This document shows positions 26,927 through 35,109 of a DNA stretch of 37,351 bases, one piece after another. The stretch comes from CAYFLR01 sp964343805 (GTDB taxonomy: Bacteria > Bdellovibrionota_B > Oligoflexia > CAYFLR01), in contig CAYFLR010000059.1 of assembly GCA_964343805.1 (NCBI GenBank), positions 1 to 37,351 of the forward strand, given 5' to 3'. The notes below the pieces were generated by a model. It did no database searches, was not told the DNA's origin, and was given only the letters and a program-made list of their open reading frames with translations. Both the position numbers and the translations under genes were made by a program. Numbering within the stretch: the stretch's first letter is position 1; every line of letters begins with the position of its first letter.

Positions 26927-27841
26927 TTAAGACCGGTTTTCAATACGATTGAGCAGCTGATTTAAAAAGCTAACTTTATTATCTTTTAAATGAGCAGTTT
27001 GCTCTCGTGTCAATAAATCCTCATCTGGGGTGGGGTCAACCCCCTCAATCATCTGGTGAATCTGGGTTATACGAGTACTTATTTTTTCAGTATCATTTCG
27101 AAGTTGCTGATCTTGGTATATTTTTAAGGCTTTTTCATACTCACCCTGCTGAATATGAAGCTCAGCAACGGTCAATGACTCTAGATTATCGTTTTCCATT
27201 GGATCATCATCGATATCCTGTACCGATCTTATCCAGTTAGTAAATACATCTCTTGCATTGACCACTGAATACTCATCATAATAAGCTTTTTGACTATCCT
27301 GGATTTGAAGACTCCCACCGGTTGCAGGGAATATTGTTACCCCTTTTCGATGAAACTCTTCGATTAAGCTCTTTTTCGCCTTAGTCACCCCACCGGCAAC
27401 AAACTTTTCATAAAGAAACCCCACATCCTCATCAAAAGAGAATATGTTATGCAGATCGTCAAAGTATTTTTTAGAGAGGTTTTCATCCCCCTCTAAAATG
27501 GATATTTTCAGCATCACTTTGAGCGCTATGGGATTATCAATCAGCTCTCCCATAATGGGCTCTAAGTTCATTTTTGCCCTTCTTACTTCACCTTTGGCCA
27601 ATAAATCCTGAGTCAGCAAGACCCGTCCTGCATTAAAATCAGGGTAGTGAGTCAATCCCTCTTCCAGAATTTCAATAGATTCGTCTAAATACCCTCTTTT
27701 GCGGAAAATATCTGCTGGTTTCAAAAAAGCGCGGGTTTTTGAGGCGGATAAATACCTCTCTAGAATCTGACGTTCCTCAGGAGTCAGGCTCAGGTCTTTA
27801 GCCAAAACACCTATGTTTGAAAGTCGTAATCGTGTCGCCAT
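26927..27841 (-). CDS. TPR-repeat protein in the pil operon
   Basis: This 304-residue protein has no signal peptide and several tetratricopeptide-like helix pairs: KPADIFRKRGYLDESIEILEEGLTHYPDF at about 41-70, further pairs through about 130, and HIQQGEYEKALKIYQDQ near 225. TPRs bind partner proteins. An AGGAAATT ribosome site precedes the ATG. It lies between the secretin-linked lipoprotein gene and aroQ, with spacings of 20 and 5 bases, so it is cotranscribed with the pilus genes. A cytoplasmic role in pilus assembly or motility control is possible. No specific family name is recognised. Confidence 0.75.
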   Translation of the reverse strand: MATRLRLSNIGVLAKDLSLTPEERQILERYLSASKTRAFLKPADIFRKRGYLDESIEILEEGLTHYPDFNAGRVLLTQDLLAKGEVRRAKMNLEPIMGELIDNPIALKVMLKISILEGDENLSKKYFDDLHNIFSFDEDVGFLYEKFVAGGVTKAKKSLIEEFHRKGVTIFPATGGSLQIQDSQKAYYDEYSVVNARDVFTNWIRSVQDIDDDPMENDNLESLTVAELHIQQGEYEKALKIYQDQQLRNDTEKISTRITQIHQMIEGVDPTPDEDLLTREQTAHLKDNKVSFLNQLLNRIENRS

Positions 27842-27861
27842 AATTTCCTATATAAAAAAGT

Positions 27862-28491
27862 TTAGTTTGAATTAGTATTACCACCATCACAATAGCCAGG
27901 GCAAGGGCAATTATCTGTTGGTTCGTCCATTGTTTTTACTTTGAACACTATATCATCTACAAGAGTTAATCCCCCCGACCAAACTCTAAAGAAGACAGCT
28001 TTCTCGACCCCCCAATATTTTGAAGAATAACCAATGATATCAATAATGGCCACCCCACAATCATCAGTACAAGGATATGGTGTAATTTTAAAGCCGGACT
28101 TGTCGAAATTAGCACCAAACATATCTATTTTTGTGGACATTTTAGGTCGTGGATTTCCAAATTCATCTTTGATGATAATATAAAATTTTCCTTTAACTTC
28201 AGTATTAGGGCAAGTTGCGTCATAAGTCATGGTGGTGGGTGTAATTTCAATAGTCCAGGATGCCATGTCTTGAGAAGAAGTCACAGAGCCCGAATCATGA
28301 TCAATATTACCTGCAGGAGATTCCACCGCCCCAGTGCAATCTAAATTGCAGTATAGTGGGTCAATATTCGTTTGCAATGCATTATGATGGGTTCTAGTTT
28401 CGTCAGTAATAGGACTAATTGAACACTGCCAAGCAACAAAGGAAAGCATCGTGAAAATAAGCAGGCTGATTTTAAATCTTTTATACTTCAC
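27862..28491 (-). CDS. unrecognised exported, lipoprotein-like protein next to pilQ
   Basis: I start at GTG 28491, which has GGGAGGA just upstream; an in-frame TTG at 28503 overlaps that ribosome site. The N-terminus has a basic start and a hydrophobic segment (ISLLIFTMLSFVAW) followed by Cys, a non-canonical lipobox (AWQC), so lipidation is uncertain. The mature part is about 190 residues with an immunoglobulin-like, beta-rich look (WTIEITPTTMTYDATC and KGKFYIIIKDEFGNPRPK). Eight or more Cys include a terminal CPCPGYC cluster, suggesting disulfides. It begins about 15 bases after pilQ, so it may assist the secretin. It does not resemble any pilotin that I recognise. Confidence 0.7.
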   Translation of the reverse strand: MKYKRFKISLLIFTMLSFVAWQCSISPITDETRTHHNALQTNIDPLYCNLDCTGAVESPAGNIDHDSGSVTSSQDMASWTIEITPTTMTYDATCPNTEVKGKFYIIIKDEFGNPRPKMSTKIDMFGANFDKSGFKITPYPCTDDCGVAIIDIIGYSSKYWGVEKAVFFRVWSGGLTLVDDIVFKVKTMDEPTDNCPCPGYCDGGNTNSN

Positions 28492-28505
28492 ATTTCCTCC
28501 CAAAA

Positions 28506-30896
28506 TTATTCATCATTATCATCTTCATCTTCGTCATCTTCATCTTCGTCATCTTCATCTTCGTTGTCTTCGTCGTCATCTTCGTCGTCATCTTCGTTGT
28601 CTTCATTATTATCTTCATTGTCCTCTTCATTATCTTCTTCGAACTCATTTTCCGCATTATTTTCTTCATTGTCCTCTTCATTATCTTCTTCATTATCCTC
28701 TTCATCTTCTTCACCCTCTTCGCCATCTTTTGTATAGATAGGCTTTCTAACTAGAACTCTCGGAGTGATAAAAATAAGGAGCTCACTTTTCCCCTCCTTT
28801 AACTGGGTCTTCCTGAAGAGGCCACCCAATATGGGAATATGCATTAAAAGAGGAAACCCTGTTTGACTTTCCATATTCTCAATGGTGTATAGTCCACCAA
28901 TCACAATGGTGTCACCAGATGCCACCAACACTTTAGTTTTAGCACCTTTAGAGTTTTTACCACTGCCATCAGGGCTTAATGATTCTTTGGTCAAGGCTAT
29001 ATCTAAAAGAACCGACCCATCAGATGTAATCTTTGGCTGAACAACCAATTTAGTTGCTGCGTTTTTGGTCTGTAACTTTCCACCTCTCATAACAAACTGG
29101 GCTTCGTTTTGATTAATTTCCGCCTTCTCATTGTCTTGGACGGTGATCCGTGGATTTGAAACAATCTTAGTATCCCCTTCCACTTCGCTTAAATGGAGGT
29201 TAAATTTTAAGTTTACCGCATCGTTGACGGATCCCAAGTGAAGACCAATAGAACCAGGGGGTTCTGTAATGCCGTATTGCATCATCCAAGTGGAATTAAC
29301 CTGATTGGGGAAGGCCATGGCAGGAAATCCCCTGGCATTATCCCATCTCATATTGTCACGCCATTCGACCCCCATATCTCTAACAAACTTTTTGGAAGCT
29401 TCTACGATCCGAGCTTCGATGAGAACTTGCGGGTTTTGTACATCTAACTTTTCCACTAGAGTACGCACTTTGGAAAGATGAGCTGGAATCGCTTCAACCA
29501 TTAGGGTGTTGGTTCGCGCATCCACCTCGACCCTTGTTCTTTTATCCTGGGTAGCAGTTGCTTTTAGAAAATTCTCCACTTTACCTTTGATACTTGAGGC
29601 ATCTGCATAGTTTACGTTCATCATCAAAATCTTAGTGGGAGTTAACTGCTCACTCTTAGTTTTGGCTTTTTTAACCTCTTCTTGGTAACGAGTAATTTCA
29701 CCTAGAGTACTCACCAAAATAATGTTACCCTTCCGTCTCATTCCTAATCCATTTAATTCCAGCACCAATTCAAGAGCTTTGTCCCAGGGCACATTATGAA
29801 GTTTGATGGTGGTCCTTTTTCCTGAAATATTTGCCGAAGAAGTGATAACATTCATATTACTGATGTCACCGATAAACTGTAAGAAGTAACCCATGGGCAT
29901 ATTAACCACATCGTAACTTATAAGTTTCCCTCTAAACTCCATCTCCTCTTCTAACTCTTCCTCAGATGTACCAAAATCCTCTTCATCTTCGAATTCATCT
30001 TTTTCTTCATCATCGTCAAAATCATTGTCTTCATTATCTTCATTATCTTCTGGTTTAGTGGGAGTACTGAGTAATTCTTCTATATCAAAATCATCCCCTT
30101 GAGGAGCAATTCTGTTGATATAGGCAGCTTCTATAGGATCTTCAATGTTATTAAAAAATTCAAATTCATAGGGATTTTCCACTACCATCTTTATCAATAC
30201 ACCATCTTGTATTATTTGCAGTTGGTCTGTGTTTTGAAGAGAGACAATTACTTGGACAGATTGATAGGGAGAAACCACCTGTTCTGTTCTGATAAAGGCC
30301 ATAGGGCTAGCAAACTCACTGGTATCCAATGGGCGAGTCAAAATCTTAGGAATAATGGCATTTTTAATTTCTAGCACTACCTCTTTATCCATGGTGGCGC
30401 TCAGATGAAATTCAGGAGGAAACTTTGTAGTAATAAGAAGGCGAGATTTGGCCCGAGAGTATTTAAAGTCAATATGCTTTACTTTATTTAGCGTTCCCCA
30501 AAAGGGAGGTTTATACCAATTTCCTCGCTTTACGATTTTGTATTTAAGCCCTGAAATCCCAGGGAAATTATTGATATTCAAATCATCAAATTCAGTTTTA
30601 GGTTGACCAAGTAATTGATCAGCTGAATTGTCATTTTGAGGTCCTGAGCTCATCCCTAACAGGTCCATGTCCTCATTGTTTTCATCGTTTTCGTCATTAT
30701 CATCATTATCTTCGTTTTCATCATTATCTTCGTTTTCATCATCCTCGTCGTTATTTTCCTCATTATTGTCTTCATCATCTTCGTTGTCTCCGACTTCAGA
30801 AACATATTCATCTTCTTCTTCAGATGAGGAGGAACAGGCATAAAAGAGCTGAACTGCTAAAAAAATGTAGAAGAAATACCGGAGCATAAATTTCAT
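28506..30896 (-). CDS. pilQ: type IV pilus secretin PilQ with three acidic low-complexity tracts
   Basis: PilQ is the outer-membrane channel through which the pilus passes. A signal peptide ends at Cys21 in LFYAC, so it may be a lipidated secretin. Order of parts: acidic tract 26-77; AMIN-like region about 115-240; acidic linker 282-320; N0/STN-type region 322-395 (LHNVPWDKALELVLELNGL); N1 418-480; secretin domain 485-715 ending ELLIFITPRVLVRKP; then an acidic tail 725-796 made of Asp, Glu and Asn. Ordinary PilQ ends at the secretin domain. The ATG lies one base after the pilP stop. The tracts are encoded by GAA/GAT/AAT-rich repetitive DNA, which may vary in length. Confidence 0.94.
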   Translation of the reverse strand: MKFMLRYFFYIFLAVQLFYACSSSSEEEDEYVSEVGDNEDDEDNNEENNDEDDENEDNDENEDNDDNDENDENNEDMDLLGMSSGPQNDNSADQLLGQPKTEFDDLNINNFPGISGLKYKIVKRGNWYKPPFWGTLNKVKHIDFKYSRAKSRLLITTKFPPEFHLSATMDKEVVLEIKNAIIPKILTRPLDTSEFASPMAFIRTEQVVSPYQSVQVIVSLQNTDQLQIIQDGVLIKMVVENPYEFEFFNNIEDPIEAAYINRIAPQGDDFDIEELLSTPTKPEDNEDNEDNDFDDDEEKDEFEDEEDFGTSEEELEEEMEFRGKLISYDVVNMPMGYFLQFIGDISNMNVITSSANISGKRTTIKLHNVPWDKALELVLELNGLGMRRKGNIILVSTLGEITRYQEEVKKAKTKSEQLTPTKILMMNVNYADASSIKGKVENFLKATATQDKRTRVEVDARTNTLMVEAIPAHLSKVRTLVEKLDVQNPQVLIEARIVEASKKFVRDMGVEWRDNMRWDNARGFPAMAFPNQVNSTWMMQYGITEPPGSIGLHLGSVNDAVNLKFNLHLSEVEGDTKIVSNPRITVQDNEKAEINQNEAQFVMRGGKLQTKNAATKLVVQPKITSDGSVLLDIALTKESLSPDGSGKNSKGAKTKVLVASGDTIVIGGLYTIENMESQTGFPLLMHIPILGGLFRKTQLKEGKSELLIFITPRVLVRKPIYTKDGEEGEEDEEDNEEDNEEDNEENNAENEFEEDNEEDNEDNNEDNEDDDEDDDEDNEDEDDEDEDDEDEDDNDE
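28509..28730. repeat. low-complexity repetitive DNA encoding the acidic PilQ tail
   Basis: This stretch is built almost entirely from TCT/TCA/TCG/TTA-type triplets (plus strand), with short tandem units such as CATCTTCGT recurring. It produces spurious open frames on both strands. Shorter stretches of the same kind occur near 29950-30055 and 30665-30810. Confidence 0.85.
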
Positions 30897-30897
30897 T

Positions 30898-31539
30898 TTA
30901 TGACCTCTTATTGGATTTTTTAATCAAGTGAATCGTGTGTTCTATAAAATATGTTTTATCATCGGCACCGGTCATTTCTTCACGAATAACCACGTTCTTA
31001 CCAGTGATACGATGGATATAACCATTATTTTTCCCAATTAAATCTCCTTCCTTGACGATAAAGCCATATCCACCAGGCGCGGATACCATGGCCTTTTGAA
31101 AGAGATTACTCCAAAAGATACCCAGAATTTTAAATGAATCGAGGGGAAAGTCAGTGGGGCTCGGATTATCTGAAATACTTTCTAAGATTGGATTGGGAAC
31201 AAAAGGATCTAACTTTCCCAAAGGAGAGTAGTAGCTTGCTGTGATTCTTTTTAACTGTATCAGTTCTTCATCAATATGGGGGCTTAGATCCTCATCTGTT
31301 CTTTTACTCTCAGTCTTGTTAACACTTTTGTCTAATTTTTTAGTACGAGAGGTTCTCTTTCGCCCCCCCCTTCCACCACGGCTGCTTCTTCGAACAGGGA
31401 CTCCAGTACTTTCACCACCATCGCTTTCCATCTCATCTTCGCCCCCCCCCATAAAATCTTCAATCATTTCACAGGAGGTCAATCCCAAGACGAAAACTAG
31501 GGTGATCAAAAATGCATAAAAGAAAGAATTCTGTCTCAT
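30898..31539 (-). CDS. pilP: type IV pilus lipoprotein PilP with a basic RG-rich segment and poly-G tracts
   Basis: PilP links the inner-membrane PilN/PilO pair to the N0 region of PilQ. A canonical lipobox, GLTSC (Cys23), ends the signal peptide. An acidic stretch is followed by a strongly basic segment at about 50-80 (RRSSRGGRGGRKRTSRTKK). The C-terminal PilP domain begins near GKLDPFVPN and includes KILGIFWS and KEGDLIGKNNGYI. The length of 213 residues is somewhat above typical because of the linker. The coding strand has a run of nine G (31450-31442) and one of eight G (31370-31363) in the linker, unusual in this AT-rich DNA. pilQ follows after one base. Confidence 0.92.
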   Translation of the reverse strand: MRQNSFFYAFLITLVFVLGLTSCEMIEDFMGGGEDEMESDGGESTGVPVRRSSRGGRGGRKRTSRTKKLDKSVNKTESKRTDEDLSPHIDEELIQLKRITASYYSPLGKLDPFVPNPILESISDNPSPTDFPLDSFKILGIFWSNLFQKAMVSAPGGYGFIVKEGDLIGKNNGYIHRITGKNVVIREEMTGADDKTYFIEHTIHLIKKSNKRS

Positions 31540-31564
31540 AAATACCCTAACCTAACAAATAAAA

Positions 31565-32209
31565 TTATCCTCTACCTCGTCCTCGACGACTTCTGCCTTT
31601 GCCCTTCCTCGAACCACCGCCTGAAGATTTTCTATTGGGACGATAAATTACCGTTTCAAGAGTAATGGCTGCAGACACTTTCATTTTAGAAAATACCAAT
31701 TGAGGAGAGCCGACATTTATTTTCCTGACTTTTATAACCCGACTTGAGCGAGTGATTCGGTCTAAAAACATAATGATAGAAGCAAATGAGCCCTTTACTG
31801 AAAGAGTAATGGGAAGTAAGTCATAATTATTTTTCTTATCGGGGTTGGGAGCGGGAGTAAATCTAGCAAACTCAACTCCAACACGAGTCCCAGCTGTATT
31901 AATCTCTTCAATTAGTTTGTTAATAGCCTGCTCTCTTGATAAATCTGAGGTTATAAAATCAAGTTTAATTTTTTGGATTTTTATTTGTTCTTCCACCTCA
32001 GGAATTTTGGCGATCAACCTTTTCATACTTTCGATTTCTTCTTGAATACTGCTAATTTTCGCTTCTTGAGCCTGAATCTCATCAGTGTATTCAACTCGAT
32101 CAACAAATACCCAATAGATAGCAACACCACCCACCAAAACAGCCAAAATAATGAGCTTGATCTTGGTTTCAACCTCTTTCCAGTTTTCTAATTGATCCAT
32201 AAAGTTCAT
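31565..32209 (-). CDS. pilO: type IV pilus inner-membrane protein PilO with a basic tail
   Basis: PilO pairs with PilN in the inner membrane and aligns the pilus machine. One membrane segment (IKLIILAVLVGGVAIYWVF, about 18-36) is followed by a coiled coil (about 42-80) and a ferredoxin-like periplasmic domain with LLPITLSVKGSFASIIMFLD. The last 25 residues are Arg, Lys and Gly (RKGKGRSRRGRGRG), an extension not usual in the family. It sits 25 bases before pilP and 30 bases after pilN. Confidence 0.92.
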   Translation of the reverse strand: MNFMDQLENWKEVETKIKLIILAVLVGGVAIYWVFVDRVEYTDEIQAQEAKISSIQEEIESMKRLIAKIPEVEEQIKIQKIKLDFITSDLSREQAINKLIEEINTAGTRVGVEFARFTPAPNPDKKNNYDLLPITLSVKGSFASIIMFLDRITRSSRVIKVRKINVGSPQLVFSKMKVSAAITLETVIYRPNRKSSGGGSRKGKGRSRRGRGRG

Positions 32210-32239
32210 ATCAACTATCCACTTCCATTTATTGACTGG

Positions 32240-32851
32240 TTATTGGTTACTAAAAACAGCTTTCGTGCTCATATAAAAGCTTTGAGTCTTTCTTTTCATA
32301 GCAATAGACCGCAAGTTCACCTCTTTAAAATGGATTCGTCTTTTCACAACAAAATCTTCAGCATCTGCTTCGCGCTCTTTACGGACCTTGGCATCCAGTC
32401 TCTTTTTTGATTCCATAAAATTAGTTAAAAGCCGTGCCACCTGGTTAGGAGTGGTGGCACTGGCATTAATCTGTATTTGGTTGTCTTCAGAAATATTGAT
32501 TTTATCAAACCAAACTTGCTTTGGTGTATTCACCTGCAGATGCTCTAAAACCATAACCTTATCCGATCGCCCAAGGAAGACAGCTTTAATCTCTTCCACC
32601 TTTCTTTTTATTTCATCTAACTTCTTCTTCTTCTCTTCATAAAGCCTTTTGCGACCTTCTAGTTTTCTTTTTTCACTTTCTAAATCGGCTATAATCACTT
32701 CATTACTCTCAATAGTCGTGGTCAAACCATGGTAGTCTAAAAAGATGATACTCCCTACAATAATCACAGCAAGACCGAAATAAAAAAGCTCTTTAAAAAG
32801 CCAGTTTAAATTTTCATAAGTTGGTCGATCTAAAAAATTGACTCTAATCAT
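32240..32851 (-). CDS. pilN: type IV pilus inner-membrane protein PilN
   Basis: PilN has a short cytoplasmic N-terminus, MIRVNFLDRP, matching the INLLP-type peptide that binds PilM. A membrane segment follows at about 22-44, then a long coiled coil (about 50-95, rich in Glu/Lys) and a periplasmic domain with VWFDKINISEDNQIQINASAT. The length of 203 residues is normal. It begins 15 bases after pilM, preceded by an AAAGAG ribosome site. Confidence 0.93.
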   Translation of the reverse strand: MIRVNFLDRPTYENLNWLFKELFYFGLAVIIVGSIIFLDYHGLTTTIESNEVIIADLESEKRKLEGRKRLYEEKKKKLDEIKRKVEEIKAVFLGRSDKVMVLEHLQVNTPKQVWFDKINISEDNQIQINASATTPNQVARLLTNFMESKKRLDAKVRKEREADAEDFVVKRRIHFKEVNLRSIAMKRKTQSFYMSTKAVFSNQ

Positions 32852-32866
32852 AAAGCTCTTTATCCT

Positions 32867-33982
32867 TTAAGTAGCCCAATCATTTCTATTTCTTACCGCT
32901 AAAGCGACTGCCACCCCTAATAAATGCCTCATCCCATCGAGTTCATCCTCAAATTTGGCAGGAACTTTTACATTTCGTAGGGGATCTAGAATTTCCGTTG
33001 TGATCCCTAATTGATTTTGAACCTCTTCAACTAATCCATGCAGAACAGCTGTTCCTCCAGTAAGCAAAATTTTATCAACTTCCATATCTGGGTTAGTGGA
33101 TAAAAAGAAATCAAAGGACTGTTTTAATCCAGCCATGACCTCTTCTACTAACTCCTGCAAAACCTCTTCCAAATCTTCGGGAATGGTGTCACCTATTTTT
33201 AAATTCTCCGCCTCTTCAAAAGAGACTCCTAGTTTAGAGCTGATACTCTCAGTTAGGCTCACTCCCCCTTTTAAAACTTCACGATTAAAAAAGGTCACCC
33301 CATCCGTCAGGATATTTATATTGGTAGTGGTTGCACCCACATTAATAACCGCTAAATTCCCCTCCATATCTTCAGGGTAATTTAGTTCTATTAAATTAGA
33401 AAGTGCGATAATATCACTGTCAATGGCTTCTAACTTGCCCCCAGTATTCATGATTAAGTTTTTATACTCTTCGACTACATCTCTTTTGCAAGCCACCAAA
33501 AGATATGGAAACCGACCCATATCATCTTCGGGAGCTTCGATTTGGAAAAAGCGTATTTCAACTTCATGGATATCATAGGGAATATATTGTTCCGCTTCGG
33601 TGACCAATGACTCTTGAATTTCTTCGTCAGAGAGTCCCTCCAGGTCAATATAGATCCGCTTCACCACAACAGCTTTTCCACCAATTGATATTATCATTGG
33701 TTTACGGTTGATGGGTAAACTTGCAGCATCAAAGACGTCAGTGATGGTGTCCTTTACATGATCCGCATTAGGAATCAAATGATCCTCTGCTTCTGTCACC
33801 TCATTTGGACGGGGAATTGGTAATACTTGAAACTTTTCTAAAGTATAAGTACTACGGTTTTTGGCAAGTTTTACCATTTTGACATAGGAGCTTCCAATAT
33901 CTACGCCCACCACATCATCTGGTAACATACGATCAATAAATGCATCTAAAGCTGATTTTCCGGCCACAATAAAACCACACAA
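32867..33982 (-). CDS. pilM: type IV pilus assembly ATPase-like protein PilM
   Basis: PilM is an actin/FtsA-like cytoplasmic protein that docks onto the PilN N-terminus. The first nucleotide-binding motif VVGVDIGSSYVKMVKL (about 24-39), the second phosphate motif LAVINVGATTTNINI and the adenosine motif ILLTGGTAVLHGL are all present. The length is about 371 residues. The start is uncertain: TTG 33982, GTG 33967 and ATG 33928 are in frame and none has a clear ribosome site. It heads the pilMNOPQ run, and a candidate promoter lies about 55 bases upstream. Confidence 0.93.
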   Translation of the reverse strand: MCGFIVAGKSALDAFIDRMLPDDVVGVDIGSSYVKMVKLAKNRSTYTLEKFQVLPIPRPNEVTEAEDHLIPNADHVKDTITDVFDAASLPINRKPMIISIGGKAVVVKRIYIDLEGLSDEEIQESLVTEAEQYIPYDIHEVEIRFFQIEAPEDDMGRFPYLLVACKRDVVEEYKNLIMNTGGKLEAIDSDIIALSNLIELNYPEDMEGNLAVINVGATTTNINILTDGVTFFNREVLKGGVSLTESISSKLGVSFEEAENLKIGDTIPEDLEEVLQELVEEVMAGLKQSFDFFLSTNPDMEVDKILLTGGTAVLHGLVEEVQNQLGITTEILDPLRNVKVPAKFEDELDGMRHLLGVAVALAVRNRNDWAT

Positions 33983-34036
33983 GAAAATGGTTAAATTTTC
34001 AAAACAAAAAAAATACTTTTACTCGGGTTTAATGTT

Positions 34037-34065
34037 ATTTTGTCAAATATCCTCATTTCTGTCAA
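34037..34065 (-). promoter_or_regulatory. candidate promoter of the pil operon
   Basis: On the minus strand a perfect TTGACA (34065-34060), a 17-base spacer and CAAAAT (34042-34037) lie about 55 bases before the pilM start. A second minus-strand TTGACA at 34046-34041 has no good -10 box. Confidence 0.4.
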
Positions 34066-34075
34066 GATTTTGACA
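34060..34075. promoter_or_regulatory. inverted repeat TGTCAA-N4-TTGACA between pilM and pilD
   Basis: This perfect 6-bp inverted repeat overlaps the candidate pil -35 box. A further TGTCAA lies 19 bases away at 34041-34046. It could be a regulator site controlling the divergent pilus genes, or two divergent -35 elements. Confidence 0.35.
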
Positions 34076-34117
34076 CTCTTAAATTTCAGCTAACCAAAAG
34101 AAAAAACGTTTCATTTC

Positions 34118-34146
34118 TTGCAAAATGGTCGAACCTTCATTAGTAT
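34118..34146 (+). promoter_or_regulatory. candidate promoter of pilD
   Basis: TTGCAA (34118-34123), a 17-base spacer and TAGTAT (34141-34146) lie 28 bases before the pilD ATG. A better -10 hexamer, TATAAT at 34153-34158, lacks a matching -35 box. Confidence 0.35.
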
Positions 34147-34173
34147 AGGGCCTATAATAAAGGAATAGAGCCC

Positions 34174-34992
34174 ATGGAAGTGTCAATTTTTTTACTCCTG
34201 TTTTTACTGGGAGCAAGCCTCGGCAGTTACTTGAATGTTTGCACCATTAGAATTCCATGTCATTACTCCACCGCTTGGCCGCCTTCTCACTGTATGAGCT
34301 GCGGGTGGAAAATCCCCCCCTACTTTAATATCCCCATCTTCTCCTACTTACTGTTAAGAGGCCATTGCCATAAATGTAAAACCTCCTTCACCCACCATTA
34401 CATATATATAGAACTATTAATGGGTCTGTTAACACTTGGAGTTTACCTTCACCAGCCCTTCCTAACTCCAGAGTTTTCCTTAGTTCACTTCCTCAAGTTT
34501 GCCCAGCTAAGCCTTTTTGTCTTTTTTCTTCTCACGATTACTCTGATTGATTTAAAACATATGATCATTCCTGATGTACTCTCATTCAGTGCCATTGGAG
34601 CGGGAATACTTTTCAGTTACTTCATAGAAGGATCTCCTTTCCCCGCCCTAGTAGGTGCTTTGGTAGGAGCAGGCATTATTTACTCAATTATTTATGGATA
34701 TTATTTTTTAACCAAAGTCTGGGGCATGGGCTTTGGAGATGCAAAACTAATGGGCATTATTGGTGCAAACATAGGACTCATCCACCTTTTACCAACTCTT
34801 CTCTATGCACGCATATTGGGCAGTTTAATCATTGGTTCGATTCTAATCATTACCCGAAAGTCACGAAAAACCGAATTTCCTTTTGCCCCCTTTTTAGCAC
34901 TGGGGGCTTGTATTTCCTACTTTTTAGACCCCTTTCTATTTAATTTTGCTAAAGGGATCTCCTTTTTTATCTCTACCTGGTTCAAACTATAA
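34174..34992 (+). CDS. pilD: type IV prepilin peptidase PilD
   Basis: PilD cleaves and N-methylates type IV prepilins at the inner membrane. The N-terminal motif LGASLGSYLNVCTIRIP is followed by the zinc-binding cytoplasmic loop with CMSC (Cys40, Cys43) and CHKC (Cys65, Cys68). The two catalytic aspartates are in TLIDLKHMIIPD (Asp126) and GMGFGDAKLMG (Asp189). About eight hydrophobic segments are present. The length is 272 residues. An AAAGGAA ribosome site precedes the ATG. It is transcribed divergently from pilM. No prepilin gene is present in this window. Confidence 0.96.
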   Translation: MEVSIFLLLFLLGASLGSYLNVCTIRIPCHYSTAWPPSHCMSCGWKIPPYFNIPIFSYLLLRGHCHKCKTSFTHHYIYIELLMGLLTLGVYLHQPFLTPEFSLVHFLKFAQLSLFVFFLLTITLIDLKHMIIPDVLSFSAIGAGILFSYFIEGSPFPALVGALVGAGIIYSIIYGYYFLTKVWGMGFGDAKLMGIIGANIGLIHLLPTLLYARILGSLIIGSILIITRKSRKTEFPFAPFLALGACISYFLDPFLFNFAKGISFFISTWFKL

Positions 34993-35057
34993 ATCCTCTC
35001 CTTTGGATTATTTGACACCTTTTTAATCAGCTAAAAGCTCTTGACTGCCTTCTTTTC

Positions 35058-35081
35058 ATTTGAGAGAGTGCTATCTCAAAT
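35058..35081. promoter_or_regulatory. 8-bp inverted repeat upstream of the dCMP deaminase gene
   Basis: ATTTGAGA and TCTCAAAT flank eight bases, about 28 bases before the ATG at 35110. The symmetry is perfect. It could be an operator or a 5' leader hairpin. Confidence 0.35.
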
Positions 35082-35109
35082 TTATCAGTGGAAAGAGTAA
35101 TAAGACGCT

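Noticed and set aside
28451..28741. Open frames rich in His/Leu/Arg (plus strand) and Lys/Met (minus strand) over the pilQ 3' end
   Set aside because: They are shadows of the repetitive codons of the PilQ acidic tail, with no ribosome site and absurd composition.
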